Below, piece by piece: positions 6,801-13,981 of a DNA stretch of 15,624 nucleotides. The stretch is taken from NCBI GenBank assembly GCA_020633955.1, contig JACKCP010000028.1:1-15624 (forward strand), written 5' to 3'. Position 1 is the stretch's first letter. Every line of letters begins with the position of its first letter. The translations under genes were made by a program, and so were the position numbers. The notes beneath the pieces are model-generated. The model did not search any database. It was not told where the DNA came from and was given only the letters and a program-made list of their open reading frames with translations. The stretch comes from Desulfobacteraceae bacterium. Its GTDB lineage: Bacteria; Desulfobacterota; Desulfobacteria; Desulfobacterales; JACKCP01.

Positions 6801-7940
6801 TTATTGTTTTCTTATTTTCATTGACTTGTATCGGTCAAAAAAAGATTTTCCAATCATTTTAGAAAGCTCCATTGGACTTGTTTTGCCTCTTGTATTAAGA
6901 ATTTTCAATGATGCTGTCACAATATTTTGTGAAACTTTTGGATAAGTTCCTTTTGGTTTTCTTTCAAGTTTGAGAGTTTTTGAAGGGCAGGTTGAAACGC
7001 AAAGCCCGCATCCAATGCATCTGTCATAATCTACTTTTACTTTTTTATCCTTAATTGTAATTGCATCCATAGGACATCTTTTTAAGCAGAGTCCGCATCC
7101 TGTGCATGCGTCATTTGAAACAAAGGCTCTGAAAGGGGAGGATAAAATATGTGAAGGTTTTGGATATGTTTTTACAGTCCTTAAAATTCCGCAGCAGCAT
7201 CCACAGCAGCAGCAAAGCCAGTGAATGTCTTTACCATTGCTTGGCTGAAGAACAAGGCCTTTTTTATTTGAGAGTTTCAATACTTCAAGAACTTCTTCTT
7301 TTGTGGCTCTTCTTCCAATATTGTTTTTTACATAAAAATCCTCTTCATCTCCAAATGAAATGCATGTTTCAAGTGGTTTATTGCATCCTTTTCCCTGAAG
7401 TTCCATTTCCAGTCTGCAGATGCATGGGCTTATTACAAAGTTTTTCTTTTTTTCAATAAGCTCATATGCATTTTCATAGGTCATGACTTTTAAGGTATTG
7501 TCTATGCTTTCACCAATTGGAATAGTTCTCATCTGGGGAGCTTTTTTCCATGTTTTTACATCAAGAAGGTGAGGAATATACTCTTCCATATATTCAAGAA
7601 GTTCTGGTGTTAGTCTGTTTACCTGAAACTCCCAGATTCCTACAACATATTGGAGTGCCATGTATTTTGGTTTTTTATTTTTTTCTTTGTTTCTTAAAAT
7701 CAGACCTTTTGAAGCCATTTGTTCAAGAATTTCATATGTTTCTTCAACTGGTTTTTTTGCTCTGAAAGCTATTGTTTCACAATTTTCTGCAATAAGGTTC
7801 AGTTTTAGTGCAATTTCTGCTTCTTCTTTGGTAAAGAGAAGTTTTAATATTTTTATTTCAACTCCTGATTCGGTTTCTGGGAACCCCCCTGGAAGGGAGT
7901 CAAGATGGTCTGCAAGTTTTTTGTATAGTTCTTTTTCCAT
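6801..7940 (-). CDS. Winged-helix/polyferredoxin protein with a CCCCGCCC cysteine run
   Basis: 379 residues. An N-terminal region of about 30-85 looks like a winged-helix domain (FTKEEAEIAL ... YEILEQMASKGLI). A middle domain has Cys173 and Cys175 (SPCICR), Cys186 and Cys193, then an exceptional run at 243-250 with seven cysteines in eight residues (CCCCGCCC, followed by GILR). A standard 2[4Fe-4S] ferredoxin domain follows: CTGCGLCLKRCP (Cys279, 282, 285, 289) and CIGCGLCVSTCP (Cys308, 311, 314, 318). A basic tail ends the protein. It is probably a cytoplasmic electron-transfer or redox-sensing protein; proteins of this general layout occur in anaerobes but I know no assigned role. The ATG at 7940 lacks a strong ribosome site. 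It is divergent from the membrane receptor gene and 186 bp from the yihY-like gene. Confidence 0.88.
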   Translation of the reverse strand: MEKELYKKLADHLDSLPGGFPETESGVEIKILKLLFTKEEAEIALKLNLIAENCETIAFRAKKPVEETYEILEQMASKGLILRNKEKNKKPKYMALQYVVGIWEFQVNRLTPELLEYMEEYIPHLLDVKTWKKAPQMRTIPIGESIDNTLKVMTYENAYELIEKKKNFVISPCICRLEMELQGKGCNKPLETCISFGDEEDFYVKNNIGRRATKEEVLEVLKLSNKKGLVLQPSNGKDIHWLCCCCGCCCGILRTVKTYPKPSHILSSPFRAFVSNDACTGCGLCLKRCPMDAITIKDKKVKVDYDRCIGCGLCVSTCPSKTLKLERKPKGTYPKVSQNIVTASLKILNTRGKTSPMELSKMIGKSFFDRYKSMKIRKQ

Positions 7941-7966
7941 GGAATTGAGCCTGATTTATTTGGTTT

Positions 7967-7978
7967 CAGCTGAAAACT
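7967..7978 (-). promoter_or_regulatory. Shared 12-mer upstream of the ferredoxin-type gene
   Basis: CAGCTGAAAACT on the plus strand ends 26 nt before the ATG at 7940, the same sequence and offset as at 6641-6652. A 10-base version (CAGCTGAAAA) also occurs at 11278-11287, 80 bp before the GMC oxidoreductase start. The role is inferred from position only. Confidence 0.35.
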
Positions 7979-8211
7979 TAATCTTTGGTAAGTGCATAAG
8001 TTATTTGTATTTATTCAGCCCTTTGATTGAAAAATAATAGCACAGCACTGTTAATACAATCAATGTTATAGGCTTTTAGACTGGTGATTATTTTAAGAAT
8101 CATTACTATAAAATATGTTTTTTCTAAGACACGCTGAGTTTTGACTGGTATTGAAATAAAAAAAATTTTTTGATAAACAAAAGACCTGTTCTTACCAAGA
8201 AATGAGGCTCC

Positions 8212-9759
8212 ATGAAACCCCATGTAGATATAAAGAGTTTTCTTAAATTCCTGATTTTTATTGTTGCAGTTCTTGTTCTTGCAGTGTCTGTGTTTTCCAT
8301 TGTGCAGATCAACAGTGTCAAGAGGCAGACCATATCTGCTGTAATGGAATCTACTCTTGAAAAAGCGGACATTGAAATGACACTGAATCTTGACAGCATA
8401 AACTCCAATCTTGAAATTGCAAAAAGCTGGGGTGACAGCGGGCTTATTAAAATTGAAGATGAAGATGCACTTCAGTCACAGTTTGTGCAGCTGCTTCGTC
8501 AGTATAAAAATATTGCAGCCTTATGTGTGGTAAACGAAAAAGGTGATTCTGCAGCATTGATTAAAAAAGACAGTTCAGTGGATATGGTAAGGAAACTCGG
8601 TGAAAGAATTCAGCAATGGCAGATTGATTCAGAAAATAACAGAACTCCGGTTACTTTGACATTTGAAATTGAAGATCTAAGAAAAACAGGATGGTATAAA
8701 AATGCCGTGACCGATGGAAAAGGCGTTTTTACCCAGAGCCACATGTTCAGCGAAAACAGTACAGGAAGTCTTGCAATGCCATATTCTGACAAGGTTGAAG
8801 GCAGAAAGGGCGTTGTGATGTTTGAGATAACCATGGACGAAATTACATCCGGAGATACAAAAAGTTATCTTCACAAAAAAAATCATATTTTTCTTTTTTC
8901 ACCTTCAGGCCATGTTGTGACATTACTTAATACTCTCACAATGGATGAAAAAATAACTGAACAGCAAAAGCAGCTTATGGATAAAATTTTTGAGAATTCA
9001 AAGTCGCTTGCAGGAAACAGATCTTTCTCATCATATTTAATTGGAGACGAGGTGTGGTGGACAGGGATTCTCAGGTCTGAAAAAAACTCCAATGTGCTTA
9101 TCGGAATGATAACTCCAGAGTCTGAGCTTGTTCCTGAAATTTCATCAGGCCGGTACAAATGGTACGCAGTACTGTCAGGAGTTATTGTTGTGGGGGCTCT
9201 TTTTTTTGCAGCCCTCATAAGGACATACCGCAGAACAGTGCTGCAGCTTGACCAGCTTCATCAAAGGGAGACAAAAACTGATGAAGAAAGAATTCTGGAC
9301 CTGATTTCCCAGGGAGAAAGTGCAAACCTTGAGTTTAAATCAACAGTGCGCTTTAATCTCAAGTCGGGAAAAAACGGAAGGGAAATTGAGCATGCATGGT
9401 TGAAAAATGTTGCTGCATTTCTCAATTCCAATGGCGGTTCTGTTCTGATTGGAGTTGCAGATGATGGTGAAGTGCTTGGGCTTGAACCTGATAATTTTGC
9501 AAGCCAGGACAAATGCATACTTCATGTGACAAACCTTATAAAACAGTGCATTGGAACTGAATTTCACAGCTATCTGAATATAAATATACATACTGTGCAG
9601 GGAAAAGAAGTTGTGGAAATCAGGGTTGAGCCTTCAAGAACACCGGCCTATCTTACACAGAATAAGGAGGAAGAGTTTTTTATCCGTTCCGGTCCTTCCT
9701 GCAGCAGGCTGACTGTAAGCCAGGCAGTAAATTATATTTTAGAGCGTCAGAAACACTAA
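8212..9759 (+). CDS. Membrane receptor with periplasmic sensor domain and cytoplasmic AlbA_2 (Schlafen-like) domain
   Basis: 515 residues. Membrane segment 1 is about 10-31. An extracytoplasmic region of about 32-316 is built like a Cache-type ligand sensor (long initial helix, LCVVNEKGD strand, KTGWYKNAV, then a second lobe with HIFLFSPSGHVV). Membrane segment 2 is about 317-337, followed by a short helical linker with heptad-like TYRRTVLQLDQLH. The cytoplasmic part (about 358-510) is an AlbA_2 domain: GESANLEFKST, WLKNVAAFLNSNGGSVLIGV with ADDGEVLGL, and FFIRSG. AlbA_2 occurs in nucleic-acid-binding regulators and Schlafen-related proteins. A receptor with this output, rather than a kinase, cyclase or methyl-accepting domain, suggests signal-dependent nucleic-acid or nucleotide binding at the membrane (inference). 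GAGG lies 4 nt before the ATG. It is monocistronic. Confidence 0.85.
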   Translation: MKPHVDIKSFLKFLIFIVAVLVLAVSVFSIVQINSVKRQTISAVMESTLEKADIEMTLNLDSINSNLEIAKSWGDSGLIKIEDEDALQSQFVQLLRQYKNIAALCVVNEKGDSAALIKKDSSVDMVRKLGERIQQWQIDSENNRTPVTLTFEIEDLRKTGWYKNAVTDGKGVFTQSHMFSENSTGSLAMPYSDKVEGRKGVVMFEITMDEITSGDTKSYLHKKNHIFLFSPSGHVVTLLNTLTMDEKITEQQKQLMDKIFENSKSLAGNRSFSSYLIGDEVWWTGILRSEKNSNVLIGMITPESELVPEISSGRYKWYAVLSGVIVVGALFFAALIRTYRRTVLQLDQLHQRETKTDEERILDLISQGESANLEFKSTVRFNLKSGKNGREIEHAWLKNVAAFLNSNGGSVLIGVADDGEVLGLEPDNFASQDKCILHVTNLIKQCIGTEFHSYLNINIHTVQGKEVVEIRVEPSRTPAYLTQNKEEEFFIRSGPSCSRLTVSQAVNYILERQKH

Positions 9760-9905
9760 AAGGCAGGCAGATTTTTAAGATTAAAAATTCAGTCATTAAA
9801 ACAGCCTGAAGTATTCTAAATGTTTTGAGCCGGAAAAAAATTTAGTTTTCAGAGGATTTTAATTTTTTCACTTAAATCTTTTGTTATATGTGAATCCCTG
9901 CTGGT

Positions 9906-11198
9906 TTATGTATTTTTGACAAGATGTTTTGCAAGCCTTTTTCCAAGAGAAACCAGAGTGAGAGTCGGAGGAAGTCCCCATGGCTCCGGGATTACAGAAC
10001 AGTCGCATACATAAAGGTTTTTGTATTCAGTCATAAGATTTGAGTCTACAATCTCTCCTATTTTTGCAGTACCTCCTGGATGAGCCGCTGTATACCATGT
10101 TTTGTGTATGCCTTTTGCACCCGCCTGTTTGAGTATTTTTTCTGCTTTTTTATAGCCGCTTTTGAATTTTTCCATGTCATTTTTTGTAAGTTTTTTTCTT
10201 ACCTGACCAAGGTGGGTAATTCTTCCTCCAAGGTCATCTTTTATCTTAATCATGATTCTAAGTGTCTTTTTTTGTGAAAAAAGCCTGTTAAATCTCAGTA
10301 CCTGTGCAGAAAAAAGCATATCAAGGGGAAGGGGAACAGACATGTCTGTCATCATATATCCCTCTTTTTTTAAATGAATTCCTGCAGACATTGGAATTTC
10401 ATTTTCTGCCTTAATCTCATCAACGGTTCCGCATACTGTAATTAAGGGGTCAAAGAAAAAATTGTATCCTGCTTTTTTTATTCCGCTTTTTCTAAGAATA
10501 ACAGGAGTACCGATTCCACCGGCCGAAAGAACTACAACTGGCGCATCAATACGGTATTTTCTCAGTCCTTTTTTATAAATAACTCCTTTTGCTTTCTGAT
10601 TTGCAGTAACAATTTTTTCTACTTTTGCATTTGTTATTAACCTTGCTCCATTTTTAACAGCCTGATTAACATACATTCGTGAAGTCCACTTTATTTCATC
10701 TGGATCTCCGTAATAGCCGAATTTCTGATTTTTACTCCATTTCTCCTGATACATGAATTTATCGAGTTTTTGCCAGTTATATCCAAGTTTTTGTGCACTT
10801 TTCATTATTTTGTCAGCCATTGGAGTAATCATATTGTCATCAAGGGGCTTTGACGGAAGTTCGCTTTTTGCATTTTCAACTTCTTCAGACAGGTCAATAC
10901 CGTATTTTTTCAGCATATCAAGGGGAACAGGGCAGCATGTTGCATAGTAAAAAACCGAACTTCCTCCTGTAATGATTCCCCTGACCATTCCAAGGAATCC
11001 GTTTGTAAACAAAAGACTTTTAAAGGGAATGAGCTGGTAAAGAATGTATTGGAAAAAAGAGTTCTTTAATTTGGGATCAGGACCTCTTTCCAGAATGCAT
11101 ACTTTTCTGCCTTGTTCAGTAAGTTCTTTTGCTGTGGAAGCACCGCCAGGTCCGCTTCCTATAATAATGACATCATATTTTTGTTTTGCAGGTTCCAT
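9906..11198 (-). CDS. GMC-type FAD-dependent oxidoreductase
   Basis: 430 residues, shorter than the usual 500 to 600 of this family. The N-terminal FAD fold reads VIIIGSGPGGASTAKEL (Gly14-Gly19) with Glu37 ending the second strand. A glycine-rich GGSS follows at 78-81 and an ATG-like SAGGIGTP flavin segment in the middle. The C-terminal GMC domain has AHPGGTAKIG with His373, VCDCSVIPEP with Asp399 and GLPPTLTL. In classical members the second catalytic residue is the Asn or His of a GxNP-like motif; here Pro410 stands there, so the chemistry may differ. It probably oxidises an alcohol or hydroxy compound with FAD; substrate unknown. GGGAA precedes the ATG. A near-perfect 28-bp dyad sits just upstream and a GntR gene is divergent, so control by that regulator is likely. 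Confidence 0.88.
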   Translation of the reverse strand: MEPAKQKYDVIIIGSGPGGASTAKELTEQGRKVCILERGPDPKLKNSFFQYILYQLIPFKSLLFTNGFLGMVRGIITGGSSVFYYATCCPVPLDMLKKYGIDLSEEVENAKSELPSKPLDDNMITPMADKIMKSAQKLGYNWQKLDKFMYQEKWSKNQKFGYYGDPDEIKWTSRMYVNQAVKNGARLITNAKVEKIVTANQKAKGVIYKKGLRKYRIDAPVVVLSAGGIGTPVILRKSGIKKAGYNFFFDPLITVCGTVDEIKAENEIPMSAGIHLKKEGYMMTDMSVPLPLDMLFSAQVLRFNRLFSQKKTLRIMIKIKDDLGGRITHLGQVRKKLTKNDMEKFKSGYKKAEKILKQAGAKGIHKTWYTAAHPGGTAKIGEIVDSNLMTEYKNLYVCDCSVIPEPWGLPPTLTLVSLGKRLAKHLVKNT

Positions 11199-11214
11199 AA
11201 TTTTCCCAGTATTT

Positions 11215-11242
11215 TTTTGTTTATTGTTAACAATTTACAAAA
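11215..11242. promoter_or_regulatory. 28-bp dyad operator before the GMC oxidoreductase gene
   Basis: The sequence is TTTTGT, TT, ATTGTTAACAAT, TT, ACAAAA. The central 12 bases are a perfect palindrome, and the outer TTTTGT/ACAAAA arms are also perfectly inverted. GntR-family operators usually have a GT...AC dyad core, as here. The site begins 17 bp upstream of the oxidoreductase ATG, where bound protein would block transcription or initiation. The likely binder is the divergent GntR-type regulator. Confidence 0.6.
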
Positions 11243-11476
11243 TAATATTTTTTTATTCAAGTATGAATGCAGCTATTCAGCTGAAAATTAATAAAAACCC
11301 TGTTTGTTTGAGGATGCTGTATTTTTTTGGCCCGGTTTTTTTATCCCTGTTGCGAATCCCAGGGTGGAATGATGCTCACAAGGGATGCCCCTGTCATTTG
11401 GGTTTAAACTGAAAAATTTAGTGTGAATTCATGATATGAATAATTTAAAAAGAGTGATTTGTTTTACTTTGTGTTT

Positions 11477-11488
11477 TTTGTTGACAAT
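11477..11488. promoter_or_regulatory. Second operator-like dyad overlapping a -35-like box
   Basis: TTTGTTGACAAT matches the centre of the 11215-11242 dyad (shared TTGTT-A/G-ACAAT). It contains TTGACA (11481-11486), a consensus -35 box facing the GntR gene, although the matching -10 (about 11505) is poor. Flanking TTTTGTT and AACAAAA (ending about 11501) form a wider inverted repeat. Autoregulation of the GntR gene is inferred. Confidence 0.4.
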
Positions 11489-11564
11489 AAACTTAACAAA
11501 AGACTAGTTTCGGGTTATTTTTATCATGTAGAAAAGCATTATCCAGATTAAAGTCTTTAAATTA

Positions 11565-11713
11565 ATTAGTGATTGGCCGAAAACGAGATTTTTTTGTTCA
11601 GTTCAAGGAAGATGAAAAATTTAACCTTTAGGATACATTAAGTATTTTGAGGATTAAATTTTTCATCTGACGCAGAAATGGGCAAAAAAGGCCGTTTTCG
11701 TTCAGCAACTAAT
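11565..11713 (+). repeat. Palindromic dispersed element, copy C (full length)
   Basis: A 149-bp inverted copy of the element at 5402-5550. Its ends, ATTAGTGATTGGCCGAAAACG and (reverse strand) ATTAGTTGCTGAACGAAAACG, agree at 16 of 21 positions as terminal inverted repeats. The arm AGATGAAAAATTTAA pairs perfectly with TTAAATTTTTCATCT, whereas copy A has a different but still mostly paired sequence there. It ends 54 bp before the GntR start codon. No ORF is carried. Confidence 0.85.
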
Positions 11714-11767
11714 TAAAAAAACAGTTTTTTCTGGATTTATAATTTAAAAATTGAATGATATTCTAAA

Positions 11768-12439
11768 ATGAAAAAGAATAATTTTTCTCCCCCGGACAAT
11801 CTTGCTGAATATGTAACTGAATATATTGCTTCAAAAATTATTAATTTAGAGCTTAAGCCCGGAGAACGGATTCTTGAAGCAAATCTGGCAGATGAGCTTA
11901 ACATGAGCAGAGGTCCAATAAGAGATTCACTTAAAATTCTTGAGCGCAGATGGCTTGTGGAAATTCTTCCAAGAAAAGGTGCAAAGGTAGCTGAGCTTGA
12001 TGAAGATCATGTAAAAAATATTTTTGATGTTATTTTTGAGCTTTATTCCATTTTTGTACGTAAATGAATTGAACTTTGCGGTGAGGCTCACCTGCAAAAA
12101 TTCAACAGCATTCAAAAAGAAATTGAATCGGCTGCAAAGGCCTGTGATGTTAATTCTTTTAATAATGCAGTAAACGAATATATTGAAGCAAGTCTTGAAG
12201 CTTCAGATAACAAGGTGCTTATTCAGATTCTCTCTGACCTTCTTCCTGCTTTGAAACGGATACATTTTCTTTCTCTATCAGATAAAACAAGAAATTTAAT
12301 AAAAAATGCAGACTATTTTAAAAAGCTTACCAATGCAATTAACAGCCGTGACAAAGAGCTTGGAGTTTTAATTATCCGTGAGTATATGATTTCTGAAATG
12401 GAATATGTCCTGAAAATTCTTGAAAAAAATACTTTGTAA
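11768..12439 (+). pseudogene. FadR-subfamily GntR regulator interrupted by one in-frame TGA
   Basis: The frame encodes 99 residues, hits TGA at 12065-12067 and continues in the same frame to TAA at 12437-12439, for 223 residues in all, the normal length of a FadR-type regulator. The N-terminal winged helix is textbook: LKPGERILEANLADELNMSRGPIRDSLKILE (in part), then PRKGAKVAEL. After the TGA comes an all-helical effector-binding (FCD-like) domain of about 123 residues with no frameshift or further stop. So the first part alone is a DNA-binding domain without its dimerisation/sensor half. The TGA is either a recent nonsense mutation or a recoded selenocysteine (position 100, with Cys104 four residues on). 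A hairpin follows at 12075. No strong ribosome site is seen before the ATG. Its probable target is the divergent GMC oxidoreductase. Confidence 0.75.
12075..12098 (+). other. Hairpin just after the in-frame TGA (SECIS-like candidate)
   Basis: TTTGC-GGTGA pairs with TCACC-(T)-GCAAA: ten base pairs, one bulged T on the 3' side and a GGC loop (12085-12087). The loop begins 17 nt after the TGA at 12065-12067. Bacterial SECIS elements lie immediately downstream of the UGA, with a small loop starting with G about 16 to 37 nt away, so the geometry fits. In E. coli fdhF the bulged U is on the 5' side, unlike here. It could also be chance. Confidence 0.3.
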
Positions 12440-12575
12440 AAGCAGTATGATTTTAAAGCTGAAATATTTTAATTCAGGTTTTGTAAAATTATAAAATCAC
12501 TAAAATCATTGCAAATTATTTAAAAATATGTCAAAAAATTCAGTTTTCTTAATATAAATTTAAGGTAGAAGTGTA

Positions 12576-13979
12576 ATGAAAAAAGCAGTAGCTCTCTTTG
12601 GAAGACCCAATGTTGGAAAATCGACCCTTTTCAACAGACTCACAAAGTCAAGGGATGCAATAGTTGACAATATGCCCGGGGTTACAAGGGACAGGAACTA
12701 CGGTGATGTGGTTTATGATGACAAATCTTTTCTTCTTGTTGATACAGGAGGTTTTTTATCAAATGATACTGATTCCTTTGCAAAGGAAATAAAAACCCAG
12801 CTTGAAGCAGGTATGAAGGAAAGTGATATCATTGTACTTGTTTTTGACGGTAAATCAGGACTTTCATCATATGATCACGATCTTTTAGATCTTGTAAGAG
12901 ATATAGACAAACCCAAGTTTTTTCTTGTGAATAAAATAGATTCCCCTGAAAAAGAAGATCTTATTTATGATTTTTATCAGACAGGAACAGAATATCTTTT
13001 TCCTGTTTCAGCAGAACACGGATATGGAATAAATGATTTTTTAGATGCTGTATGCGAACATATCCCTTCAGAAGATGAAGAAAATGAAGAAGATGATATT
13101 ATAAAAATTGCGATTGTAGGAAGACCTAATGCAGGAAAATCTTCACTTACAAACAAAATTCTTGGCGAAGAAAGAATGGTTGTAAGTGATGTACCCGGAA
13201 CTACAAGGGATTCCATAGATTCTAAAATAAGTTTTGATGGAAAAAACTACCTTATAGTTGATACAGCAGGTATAAGAAGAAAAGGCAAGGTCAATGAAAA
13301 GATTGAAAAGTTTTCAGTTATTAAAGCACTTAAAAGCCTTGAAAAATGCGATATTGCTCTGATATTGATTGACGCTTCGGAAGGTGTTACAGATCAGGAT
13401 GTAAAAATTGCAGGTTATGCAGAAGAAAGAGGATGCGGTGCGATTTTTGTTCTGAATAAATGGGATCTTGTTGAAAGGGATTCAAAGGCTCAGAAGCGCT
13501 TTGTTGATGACCTGAGGTATCAGGCTTCTTTTCTTTCATATGCTCCTGTAATTACCATATCCGCAAAAACAGGAAAAAGAGTTCACAAGATTTTTGATCT
13601 TGTAAATAAGGTTTACAAGGAATACTCAACAAGAATTTCCACATCAAAAGTAAATGATATTATAAATTCTGCTGTTCAAAAAAATACTCCTCCATATCAC
13701 AAAAACAGAAGGCTGAAATTTTATTATTCAACACAGGTAAAGGCCTGTCCTCCTACTTTTGTATCATTTGTAAACTATCCTGATGCAGTTCATTTTTCCT
13801 ATAAAAGATTCCTTATTAATCAGATAAGAACAGAAACAGGTCTTGAAATGAGTCCGGTTGTTTTTTATCTGAAGCAGAGAAAGGGAAAGGAAGGTTTTAT
13901 GGAAAAGCTTCCCGCAAGGCCTTCCAATAAAAAACCCACCAAAAAAGGCAAAAACAAGAGACTTAAAAAAAGGCGCTGA
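12576..13979 (+). CDS. der: Ribosome biogenesis GTPase Der (EngA)
   Basis: 467 residues with the tandem G domains found only in Der, an essential GTPase that acts in maturation of the 50S ribosomal subunit. Domain 1 has GRPNVGKS (9-16), Thr37 of PGVT, DTGG (56-59) and NKID (119-122). An acidic linker (about 165-174, rich in Glu and Asp) leads to domain 2, with GRPNAGKS (182-189), PGTT (207-210), DTAG (229-232), NKWD (294-297) and SAK (329-331). A KH-like domain follows from about 350 to 440, ending in VVFYLKQRKGK, and a strongly basic Lys/Arg tail of about 25 residues. All nucleotide-binding motifs are intact. AAGG lies about 10 nt before the ATG. The stop is 2 bp before the next gene. Confidence 0.97.
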   Translation: MKKAVALFGRPNVGKSTLFNRLTKSRDAIVDNMPGVTRDRNYGDVVYDDKSFLLVDTGGFLSNDTDSFAKEIKTQLEAGMKESDIIVLVFDGKSGLSSYDHDLLDLVRDIDKPKFFLVNKIDSPEKEDLIYDFYQTGTEYLFPVSAEHGYGINDFLDAVCEHIPSEDEENEEDDIIKIAIVGRPNAGKSSLTNKILGEERMVVSDVPGTTRDSIDSKISFDGKNYLIVDTAGIRRKGKVNEKIEKFSVIKALKSLEKCDIALILIDASEGVTDQDVKIAGYAEERGCGAIFVLNKWDLVERDSKAQKRFVDDLRYQASFLSYAPVITISAKTGKRVHKIFDLVNKVYKEYSTRISTSKVNDIINSAVQKNTPPYHKNRRLKFYYSTQVKACPPTFVSFVNYPDAVHFSYKRFLINQIRTETGLEMSPVVFYLKQRKGKEGFMEKLPARPSNKKPTKKGKNKRLKKRR

Positions 13980-13981
13980 TT

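Larger units (their letters stand above)
11199..11767. other. Intergenic region between the GMC oxidoreductase and GntR genes
   Basis: These 569 bp separate two divergent genes. From left to right they hold a 28-bp operator-like dyad (11215-11242), the 10-mer CAGCTGAAAA (11278-11287), an unusually GC-rich patch (about 11330-11405) with mutually exclusive CCCTG/CAGGG pairings, a TTGTTGACAAT dyad overlapping a TTGACA -35-like box (11477-11488), and a full palindromic repeat (11565-11713). Short frames through the region have no protein-like character. Confidence 0.6.

Noticed and set aside
9760..9905. Terminator between the convergent receptor and GMC oxidoreductase genes
   Set aside because: Only an AT-only inverted repeat (ATTTTTAA/TTAAAAAT) with a 2-nt loop is present; not a credible terminator stem.
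12215..12439. Separate 74-codon gene after the GntR TGA
   Set aside because: It is in the same frame as the GntR N-terminus and continues its helical effector domain, so it is the second part of one gene, not an independent one.
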